A stretch of 64,000 bases of DNA. Source: Daphnia carinata (Eukaryota; Arthropoda; Branchiopoda; Diplostraca; Daphniidae). Position numbers and translations under genes: made by a program. Within the stretch, counting starts at the first letter, position 1, and every line of letters starts with the position of its first letter. The stretch is from positions 5,508,017 through 5,572,016 of the forward strand of contig NC_081339.1 in NCBI RefSeq assembly GCF_022539665.2, written 5' to 3'. Of this stretch, positions 10,709-21,396 are shown piece after piece. Below the pieces are notes generated by a model. It worked only from the letters and a program-made list of their open reading frames with translations, ran no database searches and had not been told where the DNA came from.

Positions 10709-11767
10709 TTTGGATGGCAAGGATTCGCGTACGTTTCTTGCCTTTGGCGACATCGGAACGTCAAGAAAGTCGTGACTGTTTTCACGCTGACGGCCTTCCT
10801 TTACGTGACGTTGTGGCTCACTCAAAACGGCCACGACGAACAGCTTCGCGCACGCAATCTCGGACTGAAGATCAACATCATCAAGTGGTCGGCCGGAGGT
10901 GAAACGGAACGAAGCGATTCCAATCGCAGGATCTTCTTTCACGAGACGAGCGGCCGCAGCGATCTGAGTTTGAGGCAAACGTGCGCGGTCGAATCGGCCG
11001 CCAAACACAATCCCGATCGGCCCGTCCAAGTCTTCATGACGGCCGATCGACTGGAATACTCCAGCCCTTGGCTGGAAGTGCTGCAACATTACGCCAACGT
11101 GACCATCGTCGTGATGGATATGAAATCCTATTTCGCCAGCACGCCGCTGGAACGTTGGTACAACGAAGGCGAATGGCGGGCCAGTATCCACAAGATCGTT
11201 CACCTGTCGGACTACGTTCGCGTGCTGACTCTGCTCAAGGGAGGTGGCATGTACATGGACTTGGATTACGTCACCATCAAACGGCTGGACGAGGAGCTGT
11301 TGTGGAACTTCTTACTGTTCGAAACGGCCGACATGAAGCTGGTGACCAACTCGGTTTTGCACCTGGAACGCGGCCACCGGCTCATCGGCGAGATGATTCA
11401 ACGACTAGTCAAGTATTACGACGCCAACGAGTACATGTGGCACGGGCCATCGATGGTCAGCACCGTCATGAGCCGCACGTGCGCCGTCAAACGCGGCCAG
11501 CCCGATTCGAACAATTGCACGGACGTCCGTCTCCTGCCTCACGACTACTTCGCGCCCATCTCCAACACGGAATGGGAACTGCTGTTTAGCGACGCGACGG
11601 ACGAGAGGCTCGGCCGGCTGAAGAATTCGAGTTACGCCGTCCATTGCTGGAGTGGCAAATCGAAAGGTGAACATCTCAAAGTGCATTCGAATCAACTGTA
11701 CGCCGCTCTGGCCCGCGAACATTGTCCGCACACGATCGCCCTTGGTGCAGCTGACTACTTAGCCTGA
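10709..11767 (+). CDS. GT32 glycosyltransferase, A4GALT-like, copy 2 (main exon; start not resolved)
   Basis: Close paralog of the gene ending at 5201. The main exon is open from just after an in-frame TAG (10706-10708) to the TGA at 11765-11767, about 352 codons. It has a membrane segment (VVTVFTLTAFLYVTLWL), RRIFFHETSGR, DXD in GGGMYMDLDY, SNNCTDVRLLPHDYF, SYAVHCW and REHCPHTIALGAADY. No ATG opens this frame in the exon before the membrane segment. As in copy 1, the start is expected in an upstream mini-exon: ATGCCAC followed by GTAAGT sits at 10205-10211. I could not join it through the intervening bases without a stop, so either more exons exist or the 5' end is damaged. AATAAA lies about 100 bases after the stop. 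The catalytic part looks intact. Confidence 0.75.
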   Translation, partial: FGWQGFAYVSCLWRHRNVKKVVTVFTLTAFLYVTLWLTQNGHDEQLRARNLGLKINIIKWSAGGETERSDSNRRIFFHETSGRSDLSLRQTCAVESAAKHNPDRPVQVFMTADRLEYSSPWLEVLQHYANVTIVVMDMKSYFASTPLERWYNEGEWRASIHKIVHLSDYVRVLTLLKGGGMYMDLDYVTIKRLDEELLWNFLLFETADMKLVTNSVLHLERGHRLIGEMIQRLVKYYDANEYMWHGPSMVSTVMSRTCAVKRGQPDSNNCTDVRLLPHDYFAPISNTEWELLFSDATDERLGRLKNSSYAVHCWSGKSKGEHLKVHSNQLYAALAREHCPHTIALGAADYLA

Positions 11768-12939
11768 CCTTTCGTCATTGTTTAAGTGGCACATTTTTGA
11801 ATGCAAATCGTTTAGAAAAAACTGCATAACCCAATTTGGCTGTTTTGTTTGAGTTGGTAACCGTAATAAACAAGTGCCACCCCAACAACGTAGCGATAGA
11901 TTTAAACGTAGTGAAAGTAGAGTGCACAAAGAGAAGAGAAATGGTAGTTTTTATTGTTACAAGAACACGAATAATTGTATATATATCAAATGAGAATGGA
12001 AAATGAGCATTTTGTTAAACCTTAAGAAAGAGATTTGATAGTATTGTAAAAAAAAAAAAAAAGAAAATCACTTGCTAATTAAGTATTTCATAATTATTAT
12101 CTTTTTTTGTTTGAAGTGGAAAAAAAACAATCACATTCAGAGTTCCTGTATTAATCATGTCCTGGGAATTGTTCTCTGACGTTAGCAAAACGTTTTGGCA
12201 CCGCTACCAATTCATTATTTTGTTTATTTTACGTGTACGATCATTTTTTTTTTACGTAACAAAGTTCTATGTCTTTTTTTTACGAGTTTAAGCAACGCGC
12301 AATGAAATCAAATGATATTCTACCTTTGGTTAAATAACTAAGCCATTGATAAAACGGACATAAGCAGCTTACGTAAGTGAGAAAGATGACTTTACATAAT
12401 AATTTCAATTTGACGCAACTCGATGAATCACCCCTTCCTTTTTCTTTTCCGGCGAAATATAAAAAAGTCCGCCCATGGACCAAAAAAAAGGGGGGGCCTT
12501 TTAAATTTCAAAATAAATGCTGGAATTCAAAATAATGACAGTCAAGATGAAAGAACCTTCCGAGAATACAAATAGGATACACTTGGGAAGATCGGCACTT
12601 TCATTACACATGCCGATTGCATCATTATTGACGGATTATAGTATTATTCTTTTTTTTTCAATGGAGTAATTCATTTTTTTGTTTAAACCAAAAAAAAAAA
12701 AAAAAAAATGAAAAAGAAAAAGGAATGAGATTGGGGTTCGCAACTCCAACAAGTTCGAGGTTTCAAAAATGAAAAGGAATGTGTCAGCCGAAGACATGCG
12801 TGGGAAGGCTCTGTTGACAGAGATTCAACACTGGATGGAAGATTTGTTTTTATTTTTCACGGAGTGGCGAACCCCCTTCAAGAATAATAAAAATAGAAAT
12901 GAATCAATAAGCTCGTCAAAATTCATTTCATGTACGCGC
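11768..12939. other. AT-rich intergenic stretch, 3' flanks of two converging genes
   Basis: It contains the 3' end of GT32 copy 2 and probably the long 3' untranslated region of the minus-strand gene ending at 13000. Many A/T homopolymers are present and no coding signature is seen. Confidence 0.45.
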
Positions 12940-12961
12940 GTGTGTGTGTGTGTGTGTGTGT
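12940..12961. repeat. (GT)11 microsatellite
   Basis: Uninterrupted GT dinucleotides, just downstream of the stop of the minus-strand two-pass membrane protein gene. Confidence 0.9.
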
Positions 12962-12999
12962 TAATACTATTGTGGAAAGAAAAAAAAATGGAATGAATT

Positions 13000-13905
13000 T
13001 TAGAACCTTTGTTGAAGAAGAGCTATGGAATCGACGGGCGTATCGCCATCGGCATCCTCCAGCTGGCAGAAGCTGTAGCCCGACTCGTCGCGCAGGATGC
13101 GCCTGGACTGCGTGCCGCATTTGCGGAAGTGGTAGCGCCTTAGGGCGCGCACGGCCAGCGAGACGAAGCCGACCAAGAAGCAGACGGCGGCCGAGCCGAG
13201 GAAGAGGTACTTCTTGGCCTCCGAGTCGGCGTTGGGTTTGAGCTGCACCAGGCCGACGATCATCAGCGTGATGGCGAGGATGAGCGAGATGACGATGACG
13301 TGCAGCAACGGGAATTGCCACGCCTTGCCGTAGCAGCAATAGTCGGTGACCATCTCTTCGGCCGTCAGCGGCTCCCTGACTTGTCTCGGCGTCACGCTCG
13401 TCGTGAAAACGGGCGTGGCGCACGTCGACGACGTCGAAAGCGGCACTGGCGACAGGTAGCTCGGCGTCATGATGCTGGAAACGGACGACGAAGAGCTGCA
13501 CATTCGCTGGCGTTTCTTTTTGATGTTTCATCGAATCGAGAAGAAAAACATGTTTTTGAATTTTTAAAATGAAATAAAAGGGCCGAATTGTCATTGTGTA
13601 ATTTACTCCGAGAGGCAGATGATTCGGTCGGACAGGTCGAGATGAACGGCGGACGTGGTGGGTGGATACGCCGTTGCTGAAGAGCGTGTCGCGCCCCGTC
13701 CCACCGAATGCGGCTCCCTGTTGTCTGTTCTGCTTCTATAGATCGGGTTGTGCGACGAGCACATCCATTCCAACAAAAATATCAAACATGGGTCTGTCAT
13801 TATCGTCAAGTTAAAGCACGTAACTGTATTGAAAAACAAATCAAAGTGCAAAAATAGTACCTGTCGTTCGTGCCGAACGGCCACAGCCGGCATTGCTCCA
13901 ATCAT
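13000..13905 (-). CDS. Two-pass membrane protein of unknown function (paralog candidate of the gene at 14965)
   Basis: Three exons on the minus strand, 13905-13861, 13735-13607 and 13506-13000, all in phase 0, give 226 residues. An in-frame TAG just before ATG 13905 fixes the earliest start. Another TAG directly precedes the exon-2 acceptor, supporting the splice. The N-terminal half is basic, Ser/Thr-rich and probably cytoplasmic. Two membrane segments follow: FPLLHVIVISLILAITLMIV and FLGSAAVCFLVGFVSLAV, with a loop of about 14 residues between them. The tail is short and polar, with RRYHFRKCG and an acidic patch. If only the last exon is used, a 167-residue protein starting MCSSSSS results. 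No family name is recognised. The HV.V...GLV...VG pattern of the two hydrophobic segments recurs in the next gene. Confidence 0.6.
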
Positions 13906-14964
13906 CTAATTTTGTTTGGCAGAAACATCAATTCTCTTTTACATCTCAGTTTTTTTCCCCTTTTCCATTTTTTTTCTTGCTTTCTTTTTATCAATTTCTT
14001 TTCTTTAGACTCGTTATGTCATGTTAATGTTAATGTGAAAAAAAAAACAAGTTTAGTACTGTTTAATCGATAAAAGGTGTAACGTGTGTAACTAGAATCA
14101 GGTCAGTGGGATGAGTTTGAATTGTATTGAATGTTACGAATCTACAGCATAGAAGAAAGGAGGAAGAATAGAAAAAAAAAATAAAAAATTGGCAATTCAA
14201 AAACTGTTGCGGTTTGATCTTTTTTTTCTTTTTTCCTTGTTTGTGTGTGTGTGTGTGAGTGTGTGTGTGTGTGTGCTTCGGAGAGTAATTAGAAATCAAA
14301 ATGAAGTTTTCTTTGAGCTCTGACGTTTTAGAAAAAAAGAATGGGATTTTGAGAACAACAGTTTGAATAGTTGGCCTGGTGTGAATGTGTCGGAAGGCGA
14401 GATTGCGCTGCGATAAACAGTTTGAACTGTCTGTTTCTAATTTGATGCATTCATATTAAAAAAAATAATAAATAAATAAAAAAAATAAAAACGAAAACAA
14501 CTAAGCCGCATGAACTAGACGTGAAATACAAAATGATTGGGATGCGGGATTTTTTTTTTGGTTTTTCTAACGAACCAAAATGCGCCTACGATCAACCAAA
14601 ATCATTGACAAAGGCAAACAGGTAAGCAGAGTTAAAAAGGAAAAATTCTAAACGATAACACAAACGTCACCCATTAATATAGAGATCGATTAGAAATGTG
14701 CTGTTTGTTTTTTTTTATACACGAAAAAATGGCGTGATTTGCTGGCCCAATTGTTGCCCCCAAAATAAGGTTTGTTTGTTTGTTTTGTTTTTTGTTTTTT
14801 TTCGCAATTAATAATTAGAAAAAGCAGCAAGTAGATATAGAAAAAGTCCGTTCCGGAATGATATACGTAAAAGATTGTTGTTTTTTTTTTGTTTTTTTTC
14901 ATAAGAAATAGTTTAGTGTATAGGTATTGAAAGAAGTTTCGATCGAAAGTTGTAGCGGAATCCA
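13906..14964. other. Low-complexity stretch, probable 3' untranslated region of the next gene
   Basis: Rich in T- and A-runs, with an interrupted (GT)n repeat at about 14241-14275. It lies downstream of the minus-strand stop at 14965. No coding signature is visible. Confidence 0.45.
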
Positions 14965-15804
14965 TCAACCGGTTGATGAACCGTGGTGATTGTCGTGCGG
15001 ATGCGAATGCTGGTCGCATTTGTCTTGATGCACCGACTTCGTGTGGTGATGATGATGATGATGGTGATGGTGAACAGGTGCCACATCGCTCGTCCAAAAC
15101 AGCTGATCTTTGGACGCTCTTTCCGATCCGATTTCAGCCTCTTCAGTTATGGATTCGAGCTGACCGGGCGATTGAACGGCGTGCTCCTCCTCGCTCAACA
15201 CCCGGTCCTCTTCCGTCTGTTCCTTTTTACCGTTCGACTTGTGACTGGTGTGCTGCTGTTGCTGGTGGGCCGAAGCAGCCGGAAGGAGCGAAGACACGGG
15301 CTGATGAGTCATCCTGGCCGGCGCTAATTTGCGGCTGATGTAGCGCGAAAACAGTTCGTCCTCCCTGCGCGTGGCGATGCGATTAGCGACGACCAAAGCT
15401 ACGCCGACCAAGATCAAGAAGGAGCCGGTGACCAAGAGCAGAGGACCGTTGCGATTGTTGGTCTGGCTGTTGGACACGGACGTCGTGCCTCCTCCTTCCT
15501 CCCAGTACTGGTGCTGACGGTTGGCGTAGCCTGGAACGAGGCCGCTAATGAGCAACATCAGGCCCATGATAAAGAAAACGACGCCTACGTGAAAGGTCGT
15601 GATGCCGCCCATCATTTGCCGATGGCGATGCGACGTCGAACGGTGGTGCGCACCGTCTAAGCTCATCAAACTGCCAGCGTCGCCGCTATCCGACAACATC
15701 AAATGGTCCGATTGGTGACTAGCGCGACGCGTCTTTGCCCTCAGCGCTTCGTCACGCCTTCGACGCTGGCGTCGAATCGCCATTGCTGATTGCACCGCTT
15801 TCAT
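14965..15804 (-). CDS. Two-pass membrane protein with His-run tail, unknown function
   Basis: One uninterrupted minus-strand frame. ATG 15804 (MKAVQSAM) is preferred because the in-frame sequence before it reads through poly-A and poly-T tracts; this gives 279 residues. The order is a strongly basic N-terminus (RRQRRRRDEALRAKTRR), a polar Ser/His stretch, membrane segment 1 (FHVGVVFFIMGLMLLISGLV), a polar loop of about 30 residues, membrane segment 2 (LLLVTGSFLILVGVALVVAN), then a long hydrophilic tail with acidic patches. The tail has a run of 10 His near residue 255 and an HDNHH-type end. It shares the spacing and several residues of its hydrophobic pair with the gene at 13000-13905. Not assigned to any family I know. 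Confidence 0.65.
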   Translation of the reverse strand: MKAVQSAMAIRRQRRRRDEALRAKTRRASHQSDHLMLSDSGDAGSLMSLDGAHHRSTSHRHRQMMGGITTFHVGVVFFIMGLMLLISGLVPGYANRQHQYWEEGGGTTSVSNSQTNNRNGPLLLVTGSFLILVGVALVVANRIATRREDELFSRYISRKLAPARMTHQPVSSLLPAASAHQQQQHTSHKSNGKKEQTEEDRVLSEEEHAVQSPGQLESITEEAEIGSERASKDQLFWTSDVAPVHHHHHHHHHHTKSVHQDKCDQHSHPHDNHHGSSTG

Positions 15805-18800
15805 TGCGTTTCCTTCTCTCGTTTCTTTTTTGTTTTGAAATTTTTTTGGGGGGGAATTCAAAAAAAACAAAAAAAACAAATTGCCTTTCTTTTAAGGGGG
15901 ATTGTGCGGGGGGACCCTGATTGGGGAGGAGGAGGGCGCGGTCTCACACTTGACGAGGGTCACTTGTTACACAGAAATCTTCCACTTTCTTTTTGGTTTA
16001 AATTTCCTTCATTTGATTTGGTATGTTGTTGTTGTTTTGATTTTTTTTTTTTAAAATAACGCGCGTTCTTCTTGAAACTTGTGTGTGTTGTACTCGAGCA
16101 CTTGTCCGCGGCTGATCCCCTATATACAACAACAACAACAACAACAGAAAGAAATAATATGACACGCCCCACCAATGGAAGTCGACACACTCCAGAGGGC
16201 AACCGTTGCGCGGATCGATAGGAGGGAAACAGAAATGATTGGCCCTTTTTTTCTTTCTTTCTTTTTTTTTTTTTTTATCTTCTACAAGTTGCAAAACAAA
16301 GAGGAAAAGAAAAACTCATCCATGTCCAAACAGAAATTGAAAAAAAAAAAAAAGAAAAGAATTATTAAATAATAATCGCTCTCTATATGCCACGTCTTTT
16401 TTTTTCGATTACAAAGTGAAAATAACGTTAACTTCCATCTACCTTGTTAATTTACTAATATTCCACCGACGAACTGCGCAAAAAAAAAAAAAATTATGTC
16501 TTTTTATTCACCACCAGCACACGATCACACCGTCAATCCTTTTGTTTGTTTGTTTGTTTTTTTCTTTTCCAACGATCTTGAAAAACTTTGCGAGTTGGCA
16601 GTCAAAGAAAGACATAGGAAAACAAAATTTTGGGGCCCGATGTTATTCACCGGTGGCCTTTGTCGTACTGGCCGATCCTTGTTCCCTACTGCCTTTGACT
16701 ATGGGATAGCGTTCGCAGTGGGCGAGAGCGGAAAAAGGAAAAGAAACAAGAGTCTAGACACAAGCGCGTGAGCCAAACGCGAACGATACACGCGTCGCCC
16801 TTCAATGCGAGCCAGGAGCCGCGGCCATGTTGGACCGGAGTTCTGCGCACAAGTCCCAACAGTTAATCGACTCGGTGCTAGTCGACACTGTTTACGTCAA
16901 ATACAGCCGCACACACGACGAACGCGCTGTGCCAATCACTGGAGAGAGAGAGAGAGAGGGTCAATATTGACAAGCGAAATCGGCTAATTCGAAAGGCGAT
17001 TAAAATGTTTCGAGCATGGATAAAAAACGAAATTCGCAAGCAAAAATGGGATGAACGCGTTTGTTTGTTTTTGTAAGGAAAAAAAGAAAAATGTTTTCAT
17101 TTCCTCCTCCCCTCTCTTTCTGTTGGTGTAGTAGAACACTTTCCTCGCTTGGCTTGACACTGAATGTACTGAAAGTATCTAGTTTATAGGAAGGGGGGGG
17201 GGGACGTGGGTAGGAAAGGAGAAGGGGAATCTAGAGCATCATTTATTGATCCCCGGGACCTGGGACGGAACTGCAGGGGGTCTATAAGATACGTTTCCAT
17301 AAGGGTTTTCCTCTCTGTGTGTTCGAAGCCCCGTTCCATACACATATCGTACATTAAACATACACATTGGCCTGATTGAATCAAACGATGAATGAGAAAT
17401 AATGCACGGTTGATAATTGTATCATCACAAACAATTGGATGGGGCAGATAACAAGTTTTCGCCCTTGTGTCCAATTCTAACGAATGTGTTGCAGGTGCAA
17501 AAGCAAAAACAAAAAAAATGGCCCACTATTTATCTAGAATCAGTATTTGTTGTATGAAAATGCAGCGGCATATCAGTCTGGGGGAAGAAAAAAGAGACGA
17601 CCTATTTTTCATATTGATCTTGACGTCAAATGAATGCACGATTCGCGTGCCAAGTTAGAGATTAACCTGAAAATGCCCTAACAAGAAAAATGGAACCGGA
17701 GCTGACTGTTTGACGTAAAGAAAGCGTTACCGATGCAACGATTAGGCGGTAGAAATGATCAACGTCAAGTTAGTTCGATAAGAAGCCCATAATAATTTTT
17801 GCTCGGTTATTAGCAACTTACATTTAACTGAATTTCAGGTAGATTAGTTTGAATTTTTCAATCGCTCGTTACACAGCGTTGGATGAGAAAGAACGTTTGG
17901 GACGTGTCAAAAGATACAAATTGAGGTAACTTCAAACGAAAATGAATAAAAAAATGTAGCTCGGATCCGGTGCACATGCACGGTTGGAAGCTTCCGTCCC
18001 ATGAGCGTGGGCTCTGCCATCCGCACTTGGCATGCGGATGCCAACAACCACGTCCTCTTTGGCTAGGCTACAAGCATTATTATACGAACAGCGTGACTAC
18101 TGCAGGATTAATGACGAAGAAGAGAAACGGCTATTTATGAGGGATACGGCATTCGCGGTGAGCAGCTTTAATTCACGAAACAACTTGAACAGGTTTACCA
18201 AGGATGAGGTAAATGAAGATGCATCTCCCGAGACACTCCTCAATCGGGATTCGTTACTTAAACACGTGTTTTGTTTTTTTTTAGTTTTGCGATCAAAGTC
18301 TGGAGAATAACAATCGACCCGATTTTGACAGCAATCAACACACTCCAAGCAAAAAATACGATTTTCGAATTTGAAATTTGTCACATTGTATTATCCTTTG
18401 GTTTTTCCTATGCAGTTCGTGTGCCGATTCATTCAATTTCATTTGGTATTCGCTAGTTGTAAAACGACAACGTCCCCGTTGACCCCGATCCTGCGTACCC
18501 TGATCTGTGCCATTAACATTTAACGATAGAAAAAAGAAATAACGAGCAAATTCGAAGAAGGGAACATAAAATTCCATTTCAATGACGTTGTGACTATCGT
18601 TGATGACACATCTTAAGTCACGTCATCTATCTCCAAGGGAATTACTATTAATCAATTCAAAGAAATTGATTCTGGGACGATAGGATTACGATCAAATTGT
18701 CTAACAACTGGTATTTTCCCCTTCAATACTATTGTACGGATCATAGAACGAAATTTAATTTTAACGAAACGCTATCAAATCGACACATCGAAAAGACATT

Positions 18801-19072
18801 TTACCTACTCAAGGAAGAACTAATACTATGATTTGGATATGCAAAAGTTTGACTTTTACCTTTTAGCTGGGAAGTTCAACAAGGCTGTATGGTGAGGGTG
18901 AAAGAGTTATACTGGTTGACTACGATGCAAACTAATAAAATAAGAAAAAATTTTATTTATTTTTTGCATCAACACAGGGATTTCAAGATATATCTTTTGA
19001 GAAATGTCAAAACCCATTAAAGGATTTATATAAAATCCTTACTATGTTGTAATTGTCTAATGAGATTGCAAA
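15805..19072. other. Long stretch with no supported gene; probable upstream region of the two-pass protein gene
   Basis: It has many homopolymers, a CAA repeat (16126-16146), a GA run (about 16941-16957) and a G-run near 17192. A TATA-like TATATAG on the minus strand near 16120 could serve the gene at 14965. A stem of 8 bases (CATCCGCA/TGCGGATG) lies near 18019-18041. Open frames here are short and not protein-like. Non-coding RNA or UTR exons cannot be excluded. Confidence 0.4.
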
Positions 19073-19457
19073 TCAATCTTGAAGTCCTTGGAATTGCTCT
19101 TTGACGTTGGCAAAAGCTTTGGCATTGTTCTCGATGGATTCTAGCTGATAACCTAGATGTGTCACAAGGACTTGCATCTTCCTCAAACTCTGAATTTTAT
19201 ATTACAATAGTCAATTAATCTCCTGATACAATATTAAATCTCATGAAGATTTATACCAGATCAGCTGATTCGAGTACGTGTTCTTGTTGACTAGTGATTT
19301 TTGCAGCTTGCATTAGGGTTTCAGACGATTTTGACGATCGGACGAGATTCCTAGAAAGTGAACCGATTCCATCGATTGTGTATCTGACTCTCTGATTAAT
19401 TCTTGCTTTTGAATCCCCATAAAGTAGCTTCGCACTAGAAGAAGACGCGGAAGCCAT
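19073..19457 (-). CDS. BORCS7: BORCS7, subunit 7 of the BLOC-1-related complex
   Basis: Two minus-strand exons, 19457-19257 and 19189-19073, join in phase 0 to 105 residues, the usual length for this protein. The match to the animal family is clear: SSETLMQAAK with the following alignment to LESADL, then SLRKMQVLVTHLGYQLESIE in exon 2. BORC sits on the lysosome surface and links lysosomes, through Arl8 and kinesin, to outward movement along microtubules. The protein is small and helical, with no signal peptide or membrane segment. It is divergently arranged with SLC25A38; the start codons are about 107 bases apart. The family identity rests on remembered sequence features, not a search. Confidence 0.85.
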
Positions 19458-19564
19458 GATTCTAGCAAGAGCAGCGAATGCTGTCGACTATCAACAATAG
19501 CAGACGACTCGAAGCGTATGTTTATCTAAACGATGATGAAACGAAATGCATAGCAATAAGCGAA
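19458..19564. promoter_or_regulatory. Compact bidirectional promoter of BORCS7 and SLC25A38
   Basis: About 107 bases separate the two start codons as modelled (the SLC25A38 start is less sure). There is no TATA box, as is usual for housekeeping pairs. Both leaders must be very short or overlap. Confidence 0.5.
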
Positions 19565-20762
19565 ATGTTAGTAAATTTTTACTGTTTCTGATTCAGTTTA
19601 AACTAGTTGTGTTAATTATACTGTTTTTATAATTACAGGTGTCATTTTTGGGAGCATTTATAGCCGGTGCGTCCTCAGGTGGTTGTTCCACAGTCCTGTT
19701 TCAACCTTTTGACGTAGTCAAAACTCGATTGCAAGAAAATGCTGCTGTCAGCACCGTACACAGGTTTCATCTCTGAAGCATGCCTATATTCGTTTTGATA
19801 AATAATATGTTTCTTAAAGGAAGGGTATGTTGCAGATATTCAGTCACATTATCCAGAAGGAAGGACCCAAAACGCTATGGTCTGGATTAGTCCCAGTATT
19901 ATATTCTAAATACACACAATGTCTGCACTAAATTGAATAATTTTTATTTTTCTCTCATTAATCAGTCATTGTGGAGATGTGTACCTGGTGTAGCTTTATA
20001 TTTTACCTCATTGGAAGTCATGAAAAGTGCCATTTTGTCAGAAGAACAACAGACGTTAGGTCCCTTGCAAGCTTTGGCTGCAGGAGCTTCTGCTCGGTGC
20101 ATAGCTGGAGTTGTATTGATGCCTTTCACTGTGATCAAAACCCGGTTTGAGGTAGTTTTCATCGTTAAACACATTCTAGCGTGGATCTTACGTTGCTTCG
20201 TTTGCGCAGAGTGGGCAATACAGGTACAGGACTGTAACGGAAGCGTTCTCTTCCATATATCGCCTGGAAGGGAGCCGAGGCTTAATGACGGGCCTCGGAG
20301 CAACACTGGCGAGGGATGTTCCATTTTCGGCTGTTTACTACGCAGTCTATACCCTGCTCAAGCAACATCATCCATCGGGAGTAAGCTAACCTTATCCATT
20401 CACCCCACTCTTAATGGAAGAGAAATGATTCCGTTAATAGTAATCAGCCTTTCTTGCGAATTCCGGTTTGTTAGCCGACCATGGGCAAGAGTTTCAGTTG
20501 TGGACTTGCAGCAGGCATCATCGCCTCCGTGGCTACTCATCCAGCGGACGTCATCAAAACGTCCATGCAGCTTTTCCCGTCACGCTATCAGCACCGCACG
20601 CGGGAAGCTGTTCTTTCTATTTACCGCCGGCTGGGAGTTCGAGGCTTCTTTTCTGGTCTGGTGCCTCGTCTAGTCCGCAGAACGCTCGTCTCCGCCTTAT
20701 CGTGGACGGTCTACGACAGAGTATGTAAAAAGAAACGTACTCACAGTGCTTTGCAGCGCTAG
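19565..20762 (+). CDS. SLC25A38: SLC25A38, mitochondrial glycine carrier
   Basis: Exons 19639-19763, 19820-19895, 19966-20151, 20210-20380 and 20475-20762 join without frame breaks. A proposed 6-base first exon ATG-TTA (19565-19570, then GTAAAT) completes a 283-residue protein; this first exon is the weak part. The three mitochondrial-carrier signatures are present and match the SLC25A38 types: QPFDVVKTR, MPFTVIKTR and HPADVIKTS. Other matching stretches are WRCVPGVALYF, RDVPFSAVYY and RRTLVSALSWTVYD. The carrier sits in the inner mitochondrial membrane with six helices. It brings glycine into the matrix for the first step of haem synthesis. A poly(A) signal lies at 20970-20975. Confidence 0.85.
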
Positions 20763-21254
20763 ACCGTGGAAGATGACCGATCCTCTTGTTTTTATTTGTC
20801 GTTTGTTCCAGGTCATGCAATCGTTTCAGGTGGCCTAGAAAAAAAATCCTTGTGCCTTCCTTCCTTTCATTGTTTAGTCAGTCGGATAACCAACATTGCT
20901 TCACGACCAGAAAACGGGATTGTATAAAGAATATATTGAGATTCCCCCCCGTGTTTATTTTTTTTCCTAAATAAACTCGACACCGTTTATGAAAACGAGG
21001 ATTTACACAATGTTCTTGTGTTGCTTTTTTATGATTATTTGGCAAGCGGCCAGCCGTAACAGGACTCCACGGACCATATTCAATCGATAAAACGAAGGTG
21101 TCAGTGCAATGGGGGGGGGTTGTTAAATACAGCGGGAAGCCCATCAGGTGAAACTATGCTTGGCCACCATCGAGCGCATCGTATTCTTTTGTACTTTATT
21201 TTTCATGGGATTTTGATTTTTACGAGCTGTTGTTGGGATTAATGTGTCTTACAG
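20763..21254. other. 3' end of SLC25A38 and intergenic sequence
   Basis: AATAAA at 20970-20975 is the likely poly(A) signal. After it, no gene is visible up to the promoter of the first cysteine protease. Confidence 0.5.
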
Positions 21255-21267
21255 GGTAGGCGACCTG
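21255..21267 (+). promoter_or_regulatory. Shared upstream motif of the protease cluster, copy 1
   Basis: GGTAGGCGACCTG, about 130 bases before the start codon. Eleven of 13 positions match the identical 13-base strings upstream of the other two proteases. Confidence 0.5.
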
Positions 21268-21330
21268 AAGATGTTACGAAACAGCTCGTTGCTATGCTGC
21301 TGCAGACTTTTGCGGCGCTCGAGCTGCAAC

Positions 21331-21338
21331 TATATAAG
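21331..21338 (+). promoter_or_regulatory. TATA box of cysteine protease 1
   Basis: TATATAAG, 59 bases before the ATG at 21397. Transcription would start near 21360, at or before TTCAGATGC. Confidence 0.6.
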
Positions 21339-21396
21339 TCGTGGCCGCGATTGTCCATTGTTTTCGTTCAGATGCAGCGTAGACGATAGCATCACC

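Noticed and set aside
12940-14275. Regular short repeats (GT runs) considered as CRISPR or structured arrays
   Set aside because: They are plain dinucleotide microsatellites in UTR-like sequence of a eukaryote; there are no spacers.
18019-18041. 8-base inverted repeat considered as a terminator or small RNA hairpin
   Set aside because: A single short stem with mixed loop is expected by chance in AT-rich intergenic DNA; nothing else supports it.
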